Shown here piece by piece: positions 8,361 through 15,811 of a stretch of 64,000 nt of DNA. Each line of letters starts with the position of its first letter. The first letter of the stretch is position 1. Source of the DNA: DAOTWA01 sp034435955 (lineage in GTDB: Bacteria > Chloroflexota > Anaerolineae > Anaerolineales > Anaerolineaceae); assembly GCA_034435955.1 (NCBI GenBank), contig DAOTWA010000009.1, positions 1-64,000 on the forward strand. The letters run 5' to 3'. Both the position numbers and the translations under genes were made by a program. The notes beneath the pieces are model-generated. The model had not been told where the DNA came from, ran no database searches, and saw nothing but the letters and a program-made list of their open reading frames with translations.

Positions 8361-9160
8361 TCCGCCTGGCCAGCGAACGACACGGCCGCGTCGGTGACCG
8401 CGATGCGCTCGGAGTGCGCGTAGACATTGAACTGATCGCGGCGAGCGTAACCTATCAGAGTGATGCCCATGTTTTCGGCAAGGCGGATGGACATCGAACT
8501 GGGTGAAGTGCGGGATATGACCACAGAGGCGCCAATGCGGCCGGCCTTCTGAAGCATCTCTGAACTGACGCGCCCGGTGGTTAGCAAAATACGCCGCTCA
8601 GGCCAAATGTGATCGAGCAGCATGTGGCCGGCTATCTTGTCAAGCGTGTTATGGCGGCCGATGTCCTCTGACTTGATGACGATGCGCTGACCGTCGCTGA
8701 GAGCCGAGGAATGCACACCGCGCACTTCGCGGTAAAGCTCCTGGGAATCATACAACTGGTCGAGCAGCTCACACACTGTAGTCGGGGTGAGGACAAAGCC
8801 ATCCCATGGTCTTTGGGTGGGAGCAGAGATATCCGCTGAAGTGGTGCCGCCGGTGCAGCCCGAAGTGCGCCGCCACATTTTCGGCTTTTCAATCGGATGG
8901 CGGGTCCACACGTCGACATTGTCTCCCGCGGCGCATACATGTACGGATACGAGCTCTTCATTCGAAGAGATCAAGTTTTCGTTATAAAGGAAACCAACCG
9001 CCATGGCCTGCAGGTCGGTGGGTGTGCACAGGAAGCTCATCCACACCTGGCCGTTGACAGTCAGCGAAACCGGCGCCTCGGTGATGATCTTACCGTCCAG
9101 ACGTTCCCAATTTCCCGCGTGAAAGCGGTAGTAGGTGATGGGCTTTTCGGAGGGGATCAT
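8345..9160 (-). CDS. fdhD: Formate dehydrogenase accessory sulfurtransferase FdhD
   Basis: FdhD carries sulfur from a cysteine desulfurase to the molybdenum cofactor of formate dehydrogenase and is needed for activity. The family landmarks are present: ITEAPVSLTVNG, IKSEDIGRHNTLDKIAGHML, TTGRVSSEMLQKAGRIGASV and SRTSPSSMSIRLAENMGITL. The cysteine loop reads TSGCTGGTT, with a single Cys instead of the CxxC of the E. coli protein. The ATG at 9160 (271 residues) is chosen over an open extension to 9280 because a GAGG ribosome site sits before it and the extension has no family similarity. It converges with mobA. Confidence 0.9.
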   Translation of the reverse strand: MIPSEKPITYYRFHAGNWERLDGKIITEAPVSLTVNGQVWMSFLCTPTDLQAMAVGFLYNENLISSNEELVSVHVCAAGDNVDVWTRHPIEKPKMWRRTSGCTGGTTSADISAPTQRPWDGFVLTPTTVCELLDQLYDSQELYREVRGVHSSALSDGQRIVIKSEDIGRHNTLDKIAGHMLLDHIWPERRILLTTGRVSSEMLQKAGRIGASVVISRTSPSSMSIRLAENMGITLIGYARRDQFNVYAHSERIAVTDAAVSFAGQADQSSS

Positions 9161-9323
9161 GGCAAATAACCTCAGCCATTCAAAATCGATATAATTGGTT
9201 CGATTTATCCTGAGAAGATTGTACCCCAAATCGTAAGTAAATACGTGAAAATAAACAGAGTCTTCAAGTTGCTTTCTCAACCAGAAAGTTCCAATTCTCT
9301 GTTATGATAGCAACGGCTGAGAA

Positions 9324-10004
9324 ATGGATCACCAATCGAATCAATTCAAAGCAGTTCTTTTCGATCTGGACGGCACGCTGGTAGACAGCATGAGCCTGCA
9401 TGCGCTCGCGCTATCGGCGGTGCTGCGTGAGCGCCTTTCCCTCGATTTCCGCCCGGAGGAGTTGCGCCATTTAATCTCGGGGCGCCCAAGCGCAGAGATG
9501 CTGGCCGATTTCACAAGGGAGCGCATTGATGAGCTCGTGCAGGCGTGGCGTGATTACGAGCGGCCCTTGCTGAGCCAGGTACCGCTTTTCCCCGGCGTGC
9601 GGGAAATGCTGTCCGATCTCGTAAAGCATGGTGTCAAACTGGCGGTAGTCACCTCACAAACCCGCGACGAGATGACGCTCTGGCGACAGCAAATCAAGCT
9701 GGATGGGTTTATTGACCTTTGGGTCAGCTCAGATGATGTGGAGAAACCAAAACCCGCGCCGGATTCTGTGAAGGTTGCGGTCGAGAGATTGGGATGTCGG
9801 CCGGAGGAAAGTTTGATGGTCGGTGATTCGTCTTTCGATTTGCTCGCAGCGAAAGCGGCGGGTGTACCTTTCGGCGCCGCCTGTTGGAATCCAGACACAG
9901 CCCAGCTTCTGGCCGATCTTCAGCCTGATCTCACCTTTTCCTTGCCCGCGCAGGTTGTCGAGCTGTTCACAGACGACCGACCGGGAAAACGCGCAAGGCG
10001 CTGA
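9324..10004 (+). CDS. HAD-superfamily hydrolase (phosphoglycolate phosphatase-like)
   Basis: A 226-residue haloacid dehalogenase-fold phosphatase. Motif I is VLFDLDGTLVDS (nucleophile D14, acid/base D16), motif II is VVTSQTRDEM, motif III Lys lies in the segment VEKPKPAPDSV, and motif IV is MVGDSSFDLLAAKAAG. The helical cap after motif I places it in the beta-phosphoglucomutase/phosphoglycolate phosphatase subfamily. The exact substrate cannot be read from the sequence. It stands alone between the divergent fdhD and the convergent prpD. Confidence 0.85.
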   Translation: MDHQSNQFKAVLFDLDGTLVDSMSLHALALSAVLRERLSLDFRPEELRHLISGRPSAEMLADFTRERIDELVQAWRDYERPLLSQVPLFPGVREMLSDLVKHGVKLAVVTSQTRDEMTLWRQQIKLDGFIDLWVSSDDVEKPKPAPDSVKVAVERLGCRPEESLMVGDSSFDLLAAKAAGVPFGAACWNPDTAQLLADLQPDLTFSLPAQVVELFTDDRPGKRARR

Positions 10005-10013
10005 TGCCTGGTG

Positions 10014-11468
10014 TCAAATTGAGAAAAGATCGACAAATGCGTTGACCGGCAGATTGGCAAGCCGTTCCTCGTCCTGAAAGATTTCCATAATTGAAATGAT
10101 TGGCCGATCCGAGAAGCGGCTGGCCAGATTTTGGGCGAATTTCTTTTCCAAAAGGGGGATGGCTTCCGCCCGCCGCCGGCGATGACCGAGCGGGTACTGC
10201 ACTTCTACCCTCCCGGTGCTGCTCCCGTCGGCGAAATAGACCTGCACGGAATTAGCAATCGAGCGTTTTTCCTCATCGAGATAATCGCGGCTATACTGGG
10301 GGTCTTCAATACAGACCATCTTCTCCCGCAGGGCATCGATGCGTGGGTCGGCGGCAATCTCGTCTTCGTAGTGTGCAGCGGTCAATTCGCCATAGATCAG
10401 CCCAATGGCGGTCATGTATTGGATGCAGTGATCACGGTCGGCCGGATTATATAACGGTCCCTGCTTGTTGATGATGCGCATGGCGGATTCTTGAGTGGTG
10501 ATAACGACCTTGTCGATCTGATCGAGGCGATCTTTCACCCATGGATGTAGCTGGAAAGCGGCCTCGACGGCGGTCTGGGCGTGGAATTCAGCCGGGAAAG
10601 AGACCTTGAAGAGGATGTTTTCCATCACATAGGAGGCCAATGGGCGCCCAAGACGGACCGGCTGGCCGCGGTAAACAGCATCCTGGAAACCCCAGGTTCT
10701 GGCGGTCAGCGCGCAGGGATAACCCATCTCCCCCCGCAGCGCGAGCATGGCCAGAAATACTCCCCGGCTGGTCGCATCACCAGCCGCCCAGGATTTTCGC
10801 GATCCGGTGTTGGGCGCATGGCGGTAGGTACGCAATGGCCCCCCGTCTATCCAGGCATTCGAGACCGCATTGATGATCTCAGCCCGGCCGCCGCCCAAAA
10901 GGCGGGTGACGACGGCGGCGGTCGCTACTCGGACGAGCAGCACATGATCCAATCCTACGCGGTTGAAGCTGTTTTCCAGAGAAAGCACACCCTGGATCTC
11001 GTAGGCCTGGATCAAGGCAGCAAGGATGTCGCGCATCCTAAAGGGCGATTTTCCTTCCGCGACTCGCTGGCGGGAGAGCCAATCAGCAGCCATCAGTATG
11101 CCGCCCAGGTTGTCCGAAGGATGACCCCACTCGGCTGCCAGCCAGGTGTCATTGTAATCCAGCCAGCGGATCATAGCGCCCAAATTGAAGGCCGCCGTGA
11201 CAGGATCGAGCCGAAACTGGGTACCGGGAATGCGCGCTCCGTTCGGCACGATGGTGCCGGGTATGAGAGGTCCGAGAAGCTTTGTGCAGGCCGGGAAGGA
11301 CAGGGCGGCGATGGCACAGCCGAGCGCGTCCATCAGGCACAGGCGAGCGGTCGCATAAGCTTCGCGACTAAAAGTCTGGGAACCGGTGACATAATCGGCA
11401 ATCTCTACCAGCAGCGCATCGGGCTGCGGGCCTACATGGGTGTTCATTGCTCCCATATTGGATATCAA
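10014..11468 (-). CDS. prpD: MmgE/PrpD family protein, probable 2-methylcitrate dehydratase
   Basis: PrpD removes water from 2-methylcitrate in propionate oxidation. The protein of up to 484 residues shows the family features: ARLCLMDALGCAIAAL near the N-terminus, IRWLDYNDTWLAAEWGHPSD, and SRKSWAAGDATSRGVFLAML. It is the last gene of a three-gene cluster after prpB and prpC. The longest start is a TTG (11466-11468) overlapping the prpC stop as TTGA; in-frame ATGs at 11456 and 11447 are alternatives and neither has a well-spaced ribosome site, so the start is uncertain by seven codons. Confidence 0.85.
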   Translation of the reverse strand: MISNMGAMNTHVGPQPDALLVEIADYVTGSQTFSREAYATARLCLMDALGCAIAALSFPACTKLLGPLIPGTIVPNGARIPGTQFRLDPVTAAFNLGAMIRWLDYNDTWLAAEWGHPSDNLGGILMAADWLSRQRVAEGKSPFRMRDILAALIQAYEIQGVLSLENSFNRVGLDHVLLVRVATAAVVTRLLGGGRAEIINAVSNAWIDGGPLRTYRHAPNTGSRKSWAAGDATSRGVFLAMLALRGEMGYPCALTARTWGFQDAVYRGQPVRLGRPLASYVMENILFKVSFPAEFHAQTAVEAAFQLHPWVKDRLDQIDKVVITTQESAMRIINKQGPLYNPADRDHCIQYMTAIGLIYGELTAAHYEDEIAADPRIDALREKMVCIEDPQYSRDYLDEEKRSIANSVQVYFADGSSTGRVEVQYPLGHRRRRAEAIPLLEKKFAQNLASRFSDRPIISIMEIFQDEERLANLPVNAFVDLFSI

Positions 11469-12628
11469 CCGCGTTTTTCAAGCGGCACGTAAGCGCGCGG
11501 AGCAGGGCCAATGTACTCGGCGCTTGGGCGGATGATGCGGCTATCCATGCGCTGCTCGAGAATGTGGGCCGACCAGCCGGCCGTGCGCGCCATGACGAAC
11601 AGCGGGGTAAACATACGCGTGGGTATGCCCATGGTGCGGTAAAGAACTGCGCTGTAGAAATCCAGGTTGGGGAAAAGTCGGCGGGAATCCCACATAACCT
11701 GTTCAATGCGTTCGGCAATTTCGAACAACATTTGCGTGCCCGTCTCCTCGCAAAGCTGGCGTGCGTACTCTTTGATGATCCCCGAACGCGGATCGGAGAT
11801 GGTGTAAACCGGGTGGCCAAAACCGAGGATGATCTCCTTGTTTGCCAGCATCTGCCGGATACCAGCTTCAGCCTCGTCTGGGTTGCGAAAGCGGGAGATC
11901 AGCTCGATAGCGCCTTCGTTGGCGCCGCCGTGCTTTGGTCCGCGCAATGCGCCGATGGCGCCTGCAATGGCTGAGTACATATCGGAGCCTGTACCGGCTA
12001 TGACCCTGGCAGTAAAAGTGGACGCATTAAACTCATGCTCGGCGTAAAGAATCAGGGAAACGTCCAGGGCGCGAATATGGGAATCGGGCGCTTTGCGACC
12101 CCAATAAAGGTGCAGAAAATGGCCGGCAATCGAATCTTCATCGGTCTCTACCTCAATGCGGCGGCCGTTGCGGGAATAGTGATACCAGTAGTTGAGCATT
12201 CCCGGGAAGGAAGCCACCAGGCGGTCGGCGATATTGCGGGCTTCCTCAACGTTATGGTCATCATGTTCGGGGAGAACAGTGCCGAGGACTGAGCAGCCAG
12301 TGCGCAACACATCCATCGGCTGGGCGGCGGTCGGCACCTGTTCGAGAACAGCTTTTACCGGCGCGGGTAAACCGCGCATGGTTTCGAGCTTTTGCTTGTA
12401 CCGAGCAAAGATATATCGGTTCGGTAACTCCTCGTGAATCAACAGGCAGGCGACTTCTTCGAAATTGGAATATTTGGCCAGGTCATGGATGTCGTAGCCC
12501 CGGTAGTGCAAGTCACGGCCGTTGGCGCCGACCGTGCATATGGCTGTCCTCCCGGCTGCCACACCCGATAGCGCGACTGATTTTTTCTTCGGTGCCTGCT
12601 CGAGAGTTGCTTGCGGCGACTCACTCAT
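11465..12628 (-). CDS. prpC: 2-methylcitrate synthase / citrate synthase
   Basis: A 387-residue citrate synthase-family enzyme joining oxaloacetate with propionyl-CoA (or acetyl-CoA). The family segments LHYRGYDIHDLAKYSNFEEV, AEHEFNASTFTARVIAGTGSD (split here as AEHEFNAS and RVIAGTGSD) and GFGHPVYTISDPRSGI carry the catalytic His residues, and the Asp-containing C-terminal region is present. Placement between prpB and prpD, with four-base overlaps on both sides, argues for the 2-methylcitrate synthase role, though such enzymes often accept acetyl-CoA too. The N-terminal tail (about 20 residues) is Lys/Gln-rich and variable. Confidence 0.88.
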   Translation of the reverse strand: MSESPQATLEQAPKKKSVALSGVAAGRTAICTVGANGRDLHYRGYDIHDLAKYSNFEEVACLLIHEELPNRYIFARYKQKLETMRGLPAPVKAVLEQVPTAAQPMDVLRTGCSVLGTVLPEHDDHNVEEARNIADRLVASFPGMLNYWYHYSRNGRRIEVETDEDSIAGHFLHLYWGRKAPDSHIRALDVSLILYAEHEFNASTFTARVIAGTGSDMYSAIAGAIGALRGPKHGGANEGAIELISRFRNPDEAEAGIRQMLANKEIILGFGHPVYTISDPRSGIIKEYARQLCEETGTQMLFEIAERIEQVMWDSRRLFPNLDFYSAVLYRTMGIPTRMFTPLFVMARTAGWSAHILEQRMDSRIIRPSAEYIGPAPRAYVPLEKRG

Positions 12629-13518
12629 TCTTTTTTCTCCTTTGCGAATAACTCATCCAATTTTCTCTCGTAAGACAGATAGTCCAAGATCTCATACAGC
12701 TCGTCGCGGGTCTGCATTTGAGGCAGCATCGCCGCCTGAGTACCTTCAGAGCGGATCGTCTGGTAAACGCGTAAGGCGATCGCGCTCATCGCGCGAAAGG
12801 CCGAAAGCGGATATAAAGCCATGTCTACATCCAATGCGCGAAGCTCGGCGATGGTCAGGAGAGGGGTTTTGCCGAACTCGGTCAGGTTAGCCAAGACCGG
12901 CACTCCGGCGGTACGAGCGAACAGAGAATATGCCGAAGGATCGGTGACCGCCTCGGGAAAGAGCATATCAGCGCCCGCCTCGGCGTAAGCCCTGGCGCGT
13001 TCGAGCGCTCGATCCAGCCCCTCCACCGCCAGAGAATCGGTGCGCGCCATAATCACGAAGGAGGGGTCGGTGCGGGCATCCAATGCGGCCTTCAACCGAT
13101 CGAGCATCTCTTCCACTGGCACAAGTTCCTTGCCTGGACGGTGACCACAACGTTTTGCCTGTACCTGGTCTTCGATGTGCATGGCGGCCGCGCCAGCTTT
13201 GATCAGCGAATGCACCGTGCGAGCAATATTGAAAGCACTGCCGAAGCCGGTATCCACGTCCACCAAAAGAGGAAGGGTTGAAGCGTCAGTGATACGACGC
13301 ACATCAACGAGAACGTCCTCGAGAGTGATTATGCCAAGGTCGGGGACACCCAATGAAGCAGCCGATACGCCGCCGCCAGAAAGGTATATCGCTCTGAAGC
13401 CCGCTCGCTCTGCCAGGAGAGCAGCATAAGCATTGATCACGCCGACAATTTGAAGCGGTTTTTCGGCTGAGAGAGCGGCGCGGAAGCGGGCGCCTGCGGA
13501 TGAAACATCGTTCATCAT
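12625..13518 (-). CDS. prpB: Methylisocitrate lyase
   Basis: A 297-residue member of the isocitrate lyase/PEP mutase superfamily, predicted to split 2-methylisocitrate into pyruvate and succinate. Key segments are AAMHIEDQVQAKRCGHRPGK with the catalytic Cys in KRCGH, VDVDTGFGSAFNIARTV with metal-binding Asp residues, and VIMARTDSLAVEGLDRALER. A long purine-rich site (AAAGGGGGGG, then GAGGAC) precedes the ATG. It is the first gene of prpB-prpC-prpD and overlaps prpC by ATGA, so translation is coupled. A good promoter is seen at 13644-13671. No prpE or regulator lies nearby. Confidence 0.9.
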   Translation of the reverse strand: MMNDVSSAGARFRAALSAEKPLQIVGVINAYAALLAERAGFRAIYLSGGGVSAASLGVPDLGIITLEDVLVDVRRITDASTLPLLVDVDTGFGSAFNIARTVHSLIKAGAAAMHIEDQVQAKRCGHRPGKELVPVEEMLDRLKAALDARTDPSFVIMARTDSLAVEGLDRALERARAYAEAGADMLFPEAVTDPSAYSLFARTAGVPVLANLTEFGKTPLLTIAELRALDVDMALYPLSAFRAMSAIALRVYQTIRSEGTQAAMLPQMQTRDELYEILDYLSYERKLDELFAKEKKE

Positions 13519-13643
13519 GTCCTCGCCCCCCCTTTCGATACTGCCCCAGTTTCAGGCGACAATATCAGCCTCCTGTTAGTTCGCATTGACTCCACATCCA
13601 TAAGCCCAAAGCGACCACAAATCCCCCAATTATTAGTGTATTT

Positions 13644-13671
13644 ATTATAATATCCCTGCGCTCAGCCGCAA
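13644..13671 (-). promoter_or_regulatory. Promoter of the prpBCD operon
   Basis: On the minus strand TTGCGG (13671-13666) and TATAAT (13649-13644) are separated by 16 bases. The predicted start near 13637 leaves a leader of about 119 bases before prpB. No operator could be recognised. Confidence 0.6.
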
Positions 13672-13696
13672 GGGGAACAGTGATAGAAAGTGAAAG

Positions 13697-13730
13697 AAAA
13701 AAACGCGGCGAAGACATCATCGCCGCGTTT
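13697..13730 (-). terminator. Rho-independent terminator of the HD-GYP gene
   Basis: On the minus strand the stem AAACGCGGCGA/TCGCCGCGTTT (arms 13720-13730 and 13701-13711, eight-base loop) runs directly into TTTT and a T-rich stretch. It lies 26 bases past the HD-GYP stop codon and just upstream of the prpB promoter. Confidence 0.85.
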
Positions 13731-13755
13731 GACATTTAATCGATCTAAACAGCGC

Positions 13756-15504
13756 TTATTTTACCTCTGAGGTGAGCGCTTCCCCAGTATGATTTGAGGC
13801 TTCCACGGTTTCGATGAATGCTGCTGCGATTTCCGGGTCGAACTGGGTGCCGGCTGCTTTGGTAATCTCACCAAGCGCCTCGTCGGTGGAGCGCGCCGGG
13901 CGTTGAGGCTGGTCGGTGATCATCACCGTATAAGCTTCGCCCACGGAAATGATCCGCGCCCCATTGGGTATGGAATTGGCCGAAAGTCCATCCGGATATC
14001 CACTCCCATCCCAGCGTTCCTGGTGATGATACACCCAGGGGACGATGCGACTGAGCGGTTCCATGGTGCGCACGATACGTGCACTATGGTAGGGATGCAT
14101 CTGGATGGCTTTCCACTCATCCGGATTGAGCGGCTCTGTTTTGGTCAGCACATTCTCCGGGATGACGATCTTGCCGACGTCGTGGAGGAGCGCCGCGACC
14201 TCGAGCATTTCGACGTCTTCATTGCTCCAGTTCAAACGGCGGGCGGTTTGCACGGCCAATTGTGCCACCATATCCGAGTGGCCTTTCATAAAGCGGTCGC
14301 GCGCATCAATAGCGGCAACCAGCGCGCGGATGAGCGGGATTGCCTGCGCAATAGGTAAAGAGGCAGCCCCGCCGAGGAAGGCGCGCGGCGCTCCAACTTT
14401 TCGCCGCTCGGACATAGCCAGCTCAGAACGGACGGGAAGGTCGTAAAATTTCACGAAACTGGTAATGTCGTTCAGACTACGGCGCAATTTCTCCCAATCG
14501 CCAGTAGCCCACAGGCGTGGCACTTCCTCCTGCATGGTTACCAACGCCTTGGCCAGGTCGTCTTGAGGGATGATCGTCCGTCCATAAGACGCCAACTCCT
14601 CATGCATCGTGAGCAGGCGAACGAACATGACTTCAACTTCGCGGACACGTTCGGCCATGGACGGGGCTTCGTTAATCGTCTCCTGCAAATTCTGGAGGAT
14701 AGTGATCAGCTCGTCCGGATCGATGTTGCCGCTTCTCTCCAGGCTGGTAATTTCGGTAAGCCTCTGGTTCCAGTAATTGCTTGCGTCCTCCAGACGCAGA
14801 ATTTTGGAACCCAGGGTGATGTTGCCCTCTTGGTCGGGGATGCCAGCCTTTGAGAGCGCGCGCTCAATCGCTTCACGCGTCTGGGCATTACGGCGGGCGA
14901 TCTCGGCATCCCTCAGCTCTTGCTCGCGTTTCTTGATCCGCGCCAGGTGAACCCGATTATAAAAATCGACCGATTTGGGCGCTTTTTCAAGAATGCTCAA
15001 CAACAAATCCTGCTGGTAAACCACCTCCCTCCAGGAGTGGTTGAGTTCCCGCAATGTTTTCGATGGCAGAAGAAACAGAGGGATGCGGCGCGTCTTACGC
15101 AACAGGTGAGGGATATTTTCCTGGCTTTGAAAGTAATTGCTCCAAATCTCTTCATCCAACTTTTGAGATTTAAAGATTGCGCCCGTCAGCACTATTCGGT
15201 AATTAGCCAGACCTTCCTCGATGTCGCGCCTTTTCTTGACCACGGTCGCGGAGAAAGCGTGGATTTCCGCCTGGAGATTACGCCACTCTTTAAACGAATT
15301 TACCAGGTGATGAAAACCTCTACCGTTGCCATTTTGCCGGGATAGCCTTTGCATCTCTTCGAGCGATTCCCTTTCAATAGCCGCTCTTGCAGCGTCGAGA
15401 CGGGCATCTGGTATGTTAACCTCAGGATCACCATCCCCAATATGTGTTTGGACCACTTCTGCCAGGTCTTTGTCAGATGTGGAAGCAGGCAAGGTGTTCA
15501 GCAC
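13756..15504 (-). CDS. HD-GYP domain protein, probable cyclic-di-GMP phosphodiesterase
   Basis: A 582-residue soluble protein. The first ~390 residues are predicted helical and rich in charged residues with coiled-coil character, unlike a standard PAS, GAF or receiver module; I do not recognise them. Residues ~395-565 are an HD-GYP domain: a conserved His in the KGHSDMVAQLA helix, the metal-binding pair in LLHDVGKIVIPENVL, and HHQERWDGSGYPDGLS carrying the GYP signature. HD-GYP enzymes linearise cyclic di-GMP. The start is GTG with GGGAGG upstream. It is transcribed alone, divergent from the Ser/Thr kinase gene, and ends in a strong terminator. A signal input through the long N-terminal region is inferred. 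Confidence 0.85.
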   Translation of the reverse strand: MLNTLPASTSDKDLAEVVQTHIGDGDPEVNIPDARLDAARAAIERESLEEMQRLSRQNGNGRGFHHLVNSFKEWRNLQAEIHAFSATVVKKRRDIEEGLANYRIVLTGAIFKSQKLDEEIWSNYFQSQENIPHLLRKTRRIPLFLLPSKTLRELNHSWREVVYQQDLLLSILEKAPKSVDFYNRVHLARIKKREQELRDAEIARRNAQTREAIERALSKAGIPDQEGNITLGSKILRLEDASNYWNQRLTEITSLERSGNIDPDELITILQNLQETINEAPSMAERVREVEVMFVRLLTMHEELASYGRTIIPQDDLAKALVTMQEEVPRLWATGDWEKLRRSLNDITSFVKFYDLPVRSELAMSERRKVGAPRAFLGGAASLPIAQAIPLIRALVAAIDARDRFMKGHSDMVAQLAVQTARRLNWSNEDVEMLEVAALLHDVGKIVIPENVLTKTEPLNPDEWKAIQMHPYHSARIVRTMEPLSRIVPWVYHHQERWDGSGYPDGLSANSIPNGARIISVGEAYTVMITDQPQRPARSTDEALGEITKAAGTQFDPEIAAAFIETVEASNHTGEALTSEVK

Positions 15505-15682
15505 TGATATCCTCCCTTATTATATCTACGAATAAATCTGCAATTCCCCACTTTTTGGGCCTCCCCCACTTGGAAGGAACCAAAGGCCATTCAGCTCACC
15601 ATTCTCTCATTCCAAGCAGTAATAAAACTTAAAATCATTATATGACGAAACCATCGCAAATCCAACCGCCTTGCGATTTTGT

Positions 15683-15711
15683 TTGTAAAACCTAACCATG
15701 ACGGCTATAAT
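15683..15711 (+). promoter_or_regulatory. Promoter of the Ser/Thr kinase gene
   Basis: TTGTAA (15683-15688) and TATAAT (15706-15711) are spaced by 17 bases, about 100 bases before the kinase start. The rest of the 307-base divergent interval 15505-15811 is AT-rich; a TATAAT on the minus strand lies just upstream of the HD-GYP ribosome site without a clear -35. No gene was recognised in it. Confidence 0.6.
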
Positions 15712-15811
15712 TAAAACGAATTATATAGGTTAACGTTGCAACATTTATACCCTCAAGCCTGGTGGTATCAGGAATCGACACAACCTCTAAGAGGAGCCAT
15801 TCGCAAACTCC

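Noticed and set aside
10581..11492. Open frame of about 300 codons antisense to prpD
   Set aside because: The prpD frame has family motifs along its entire length; no similarity in the antisense frame.
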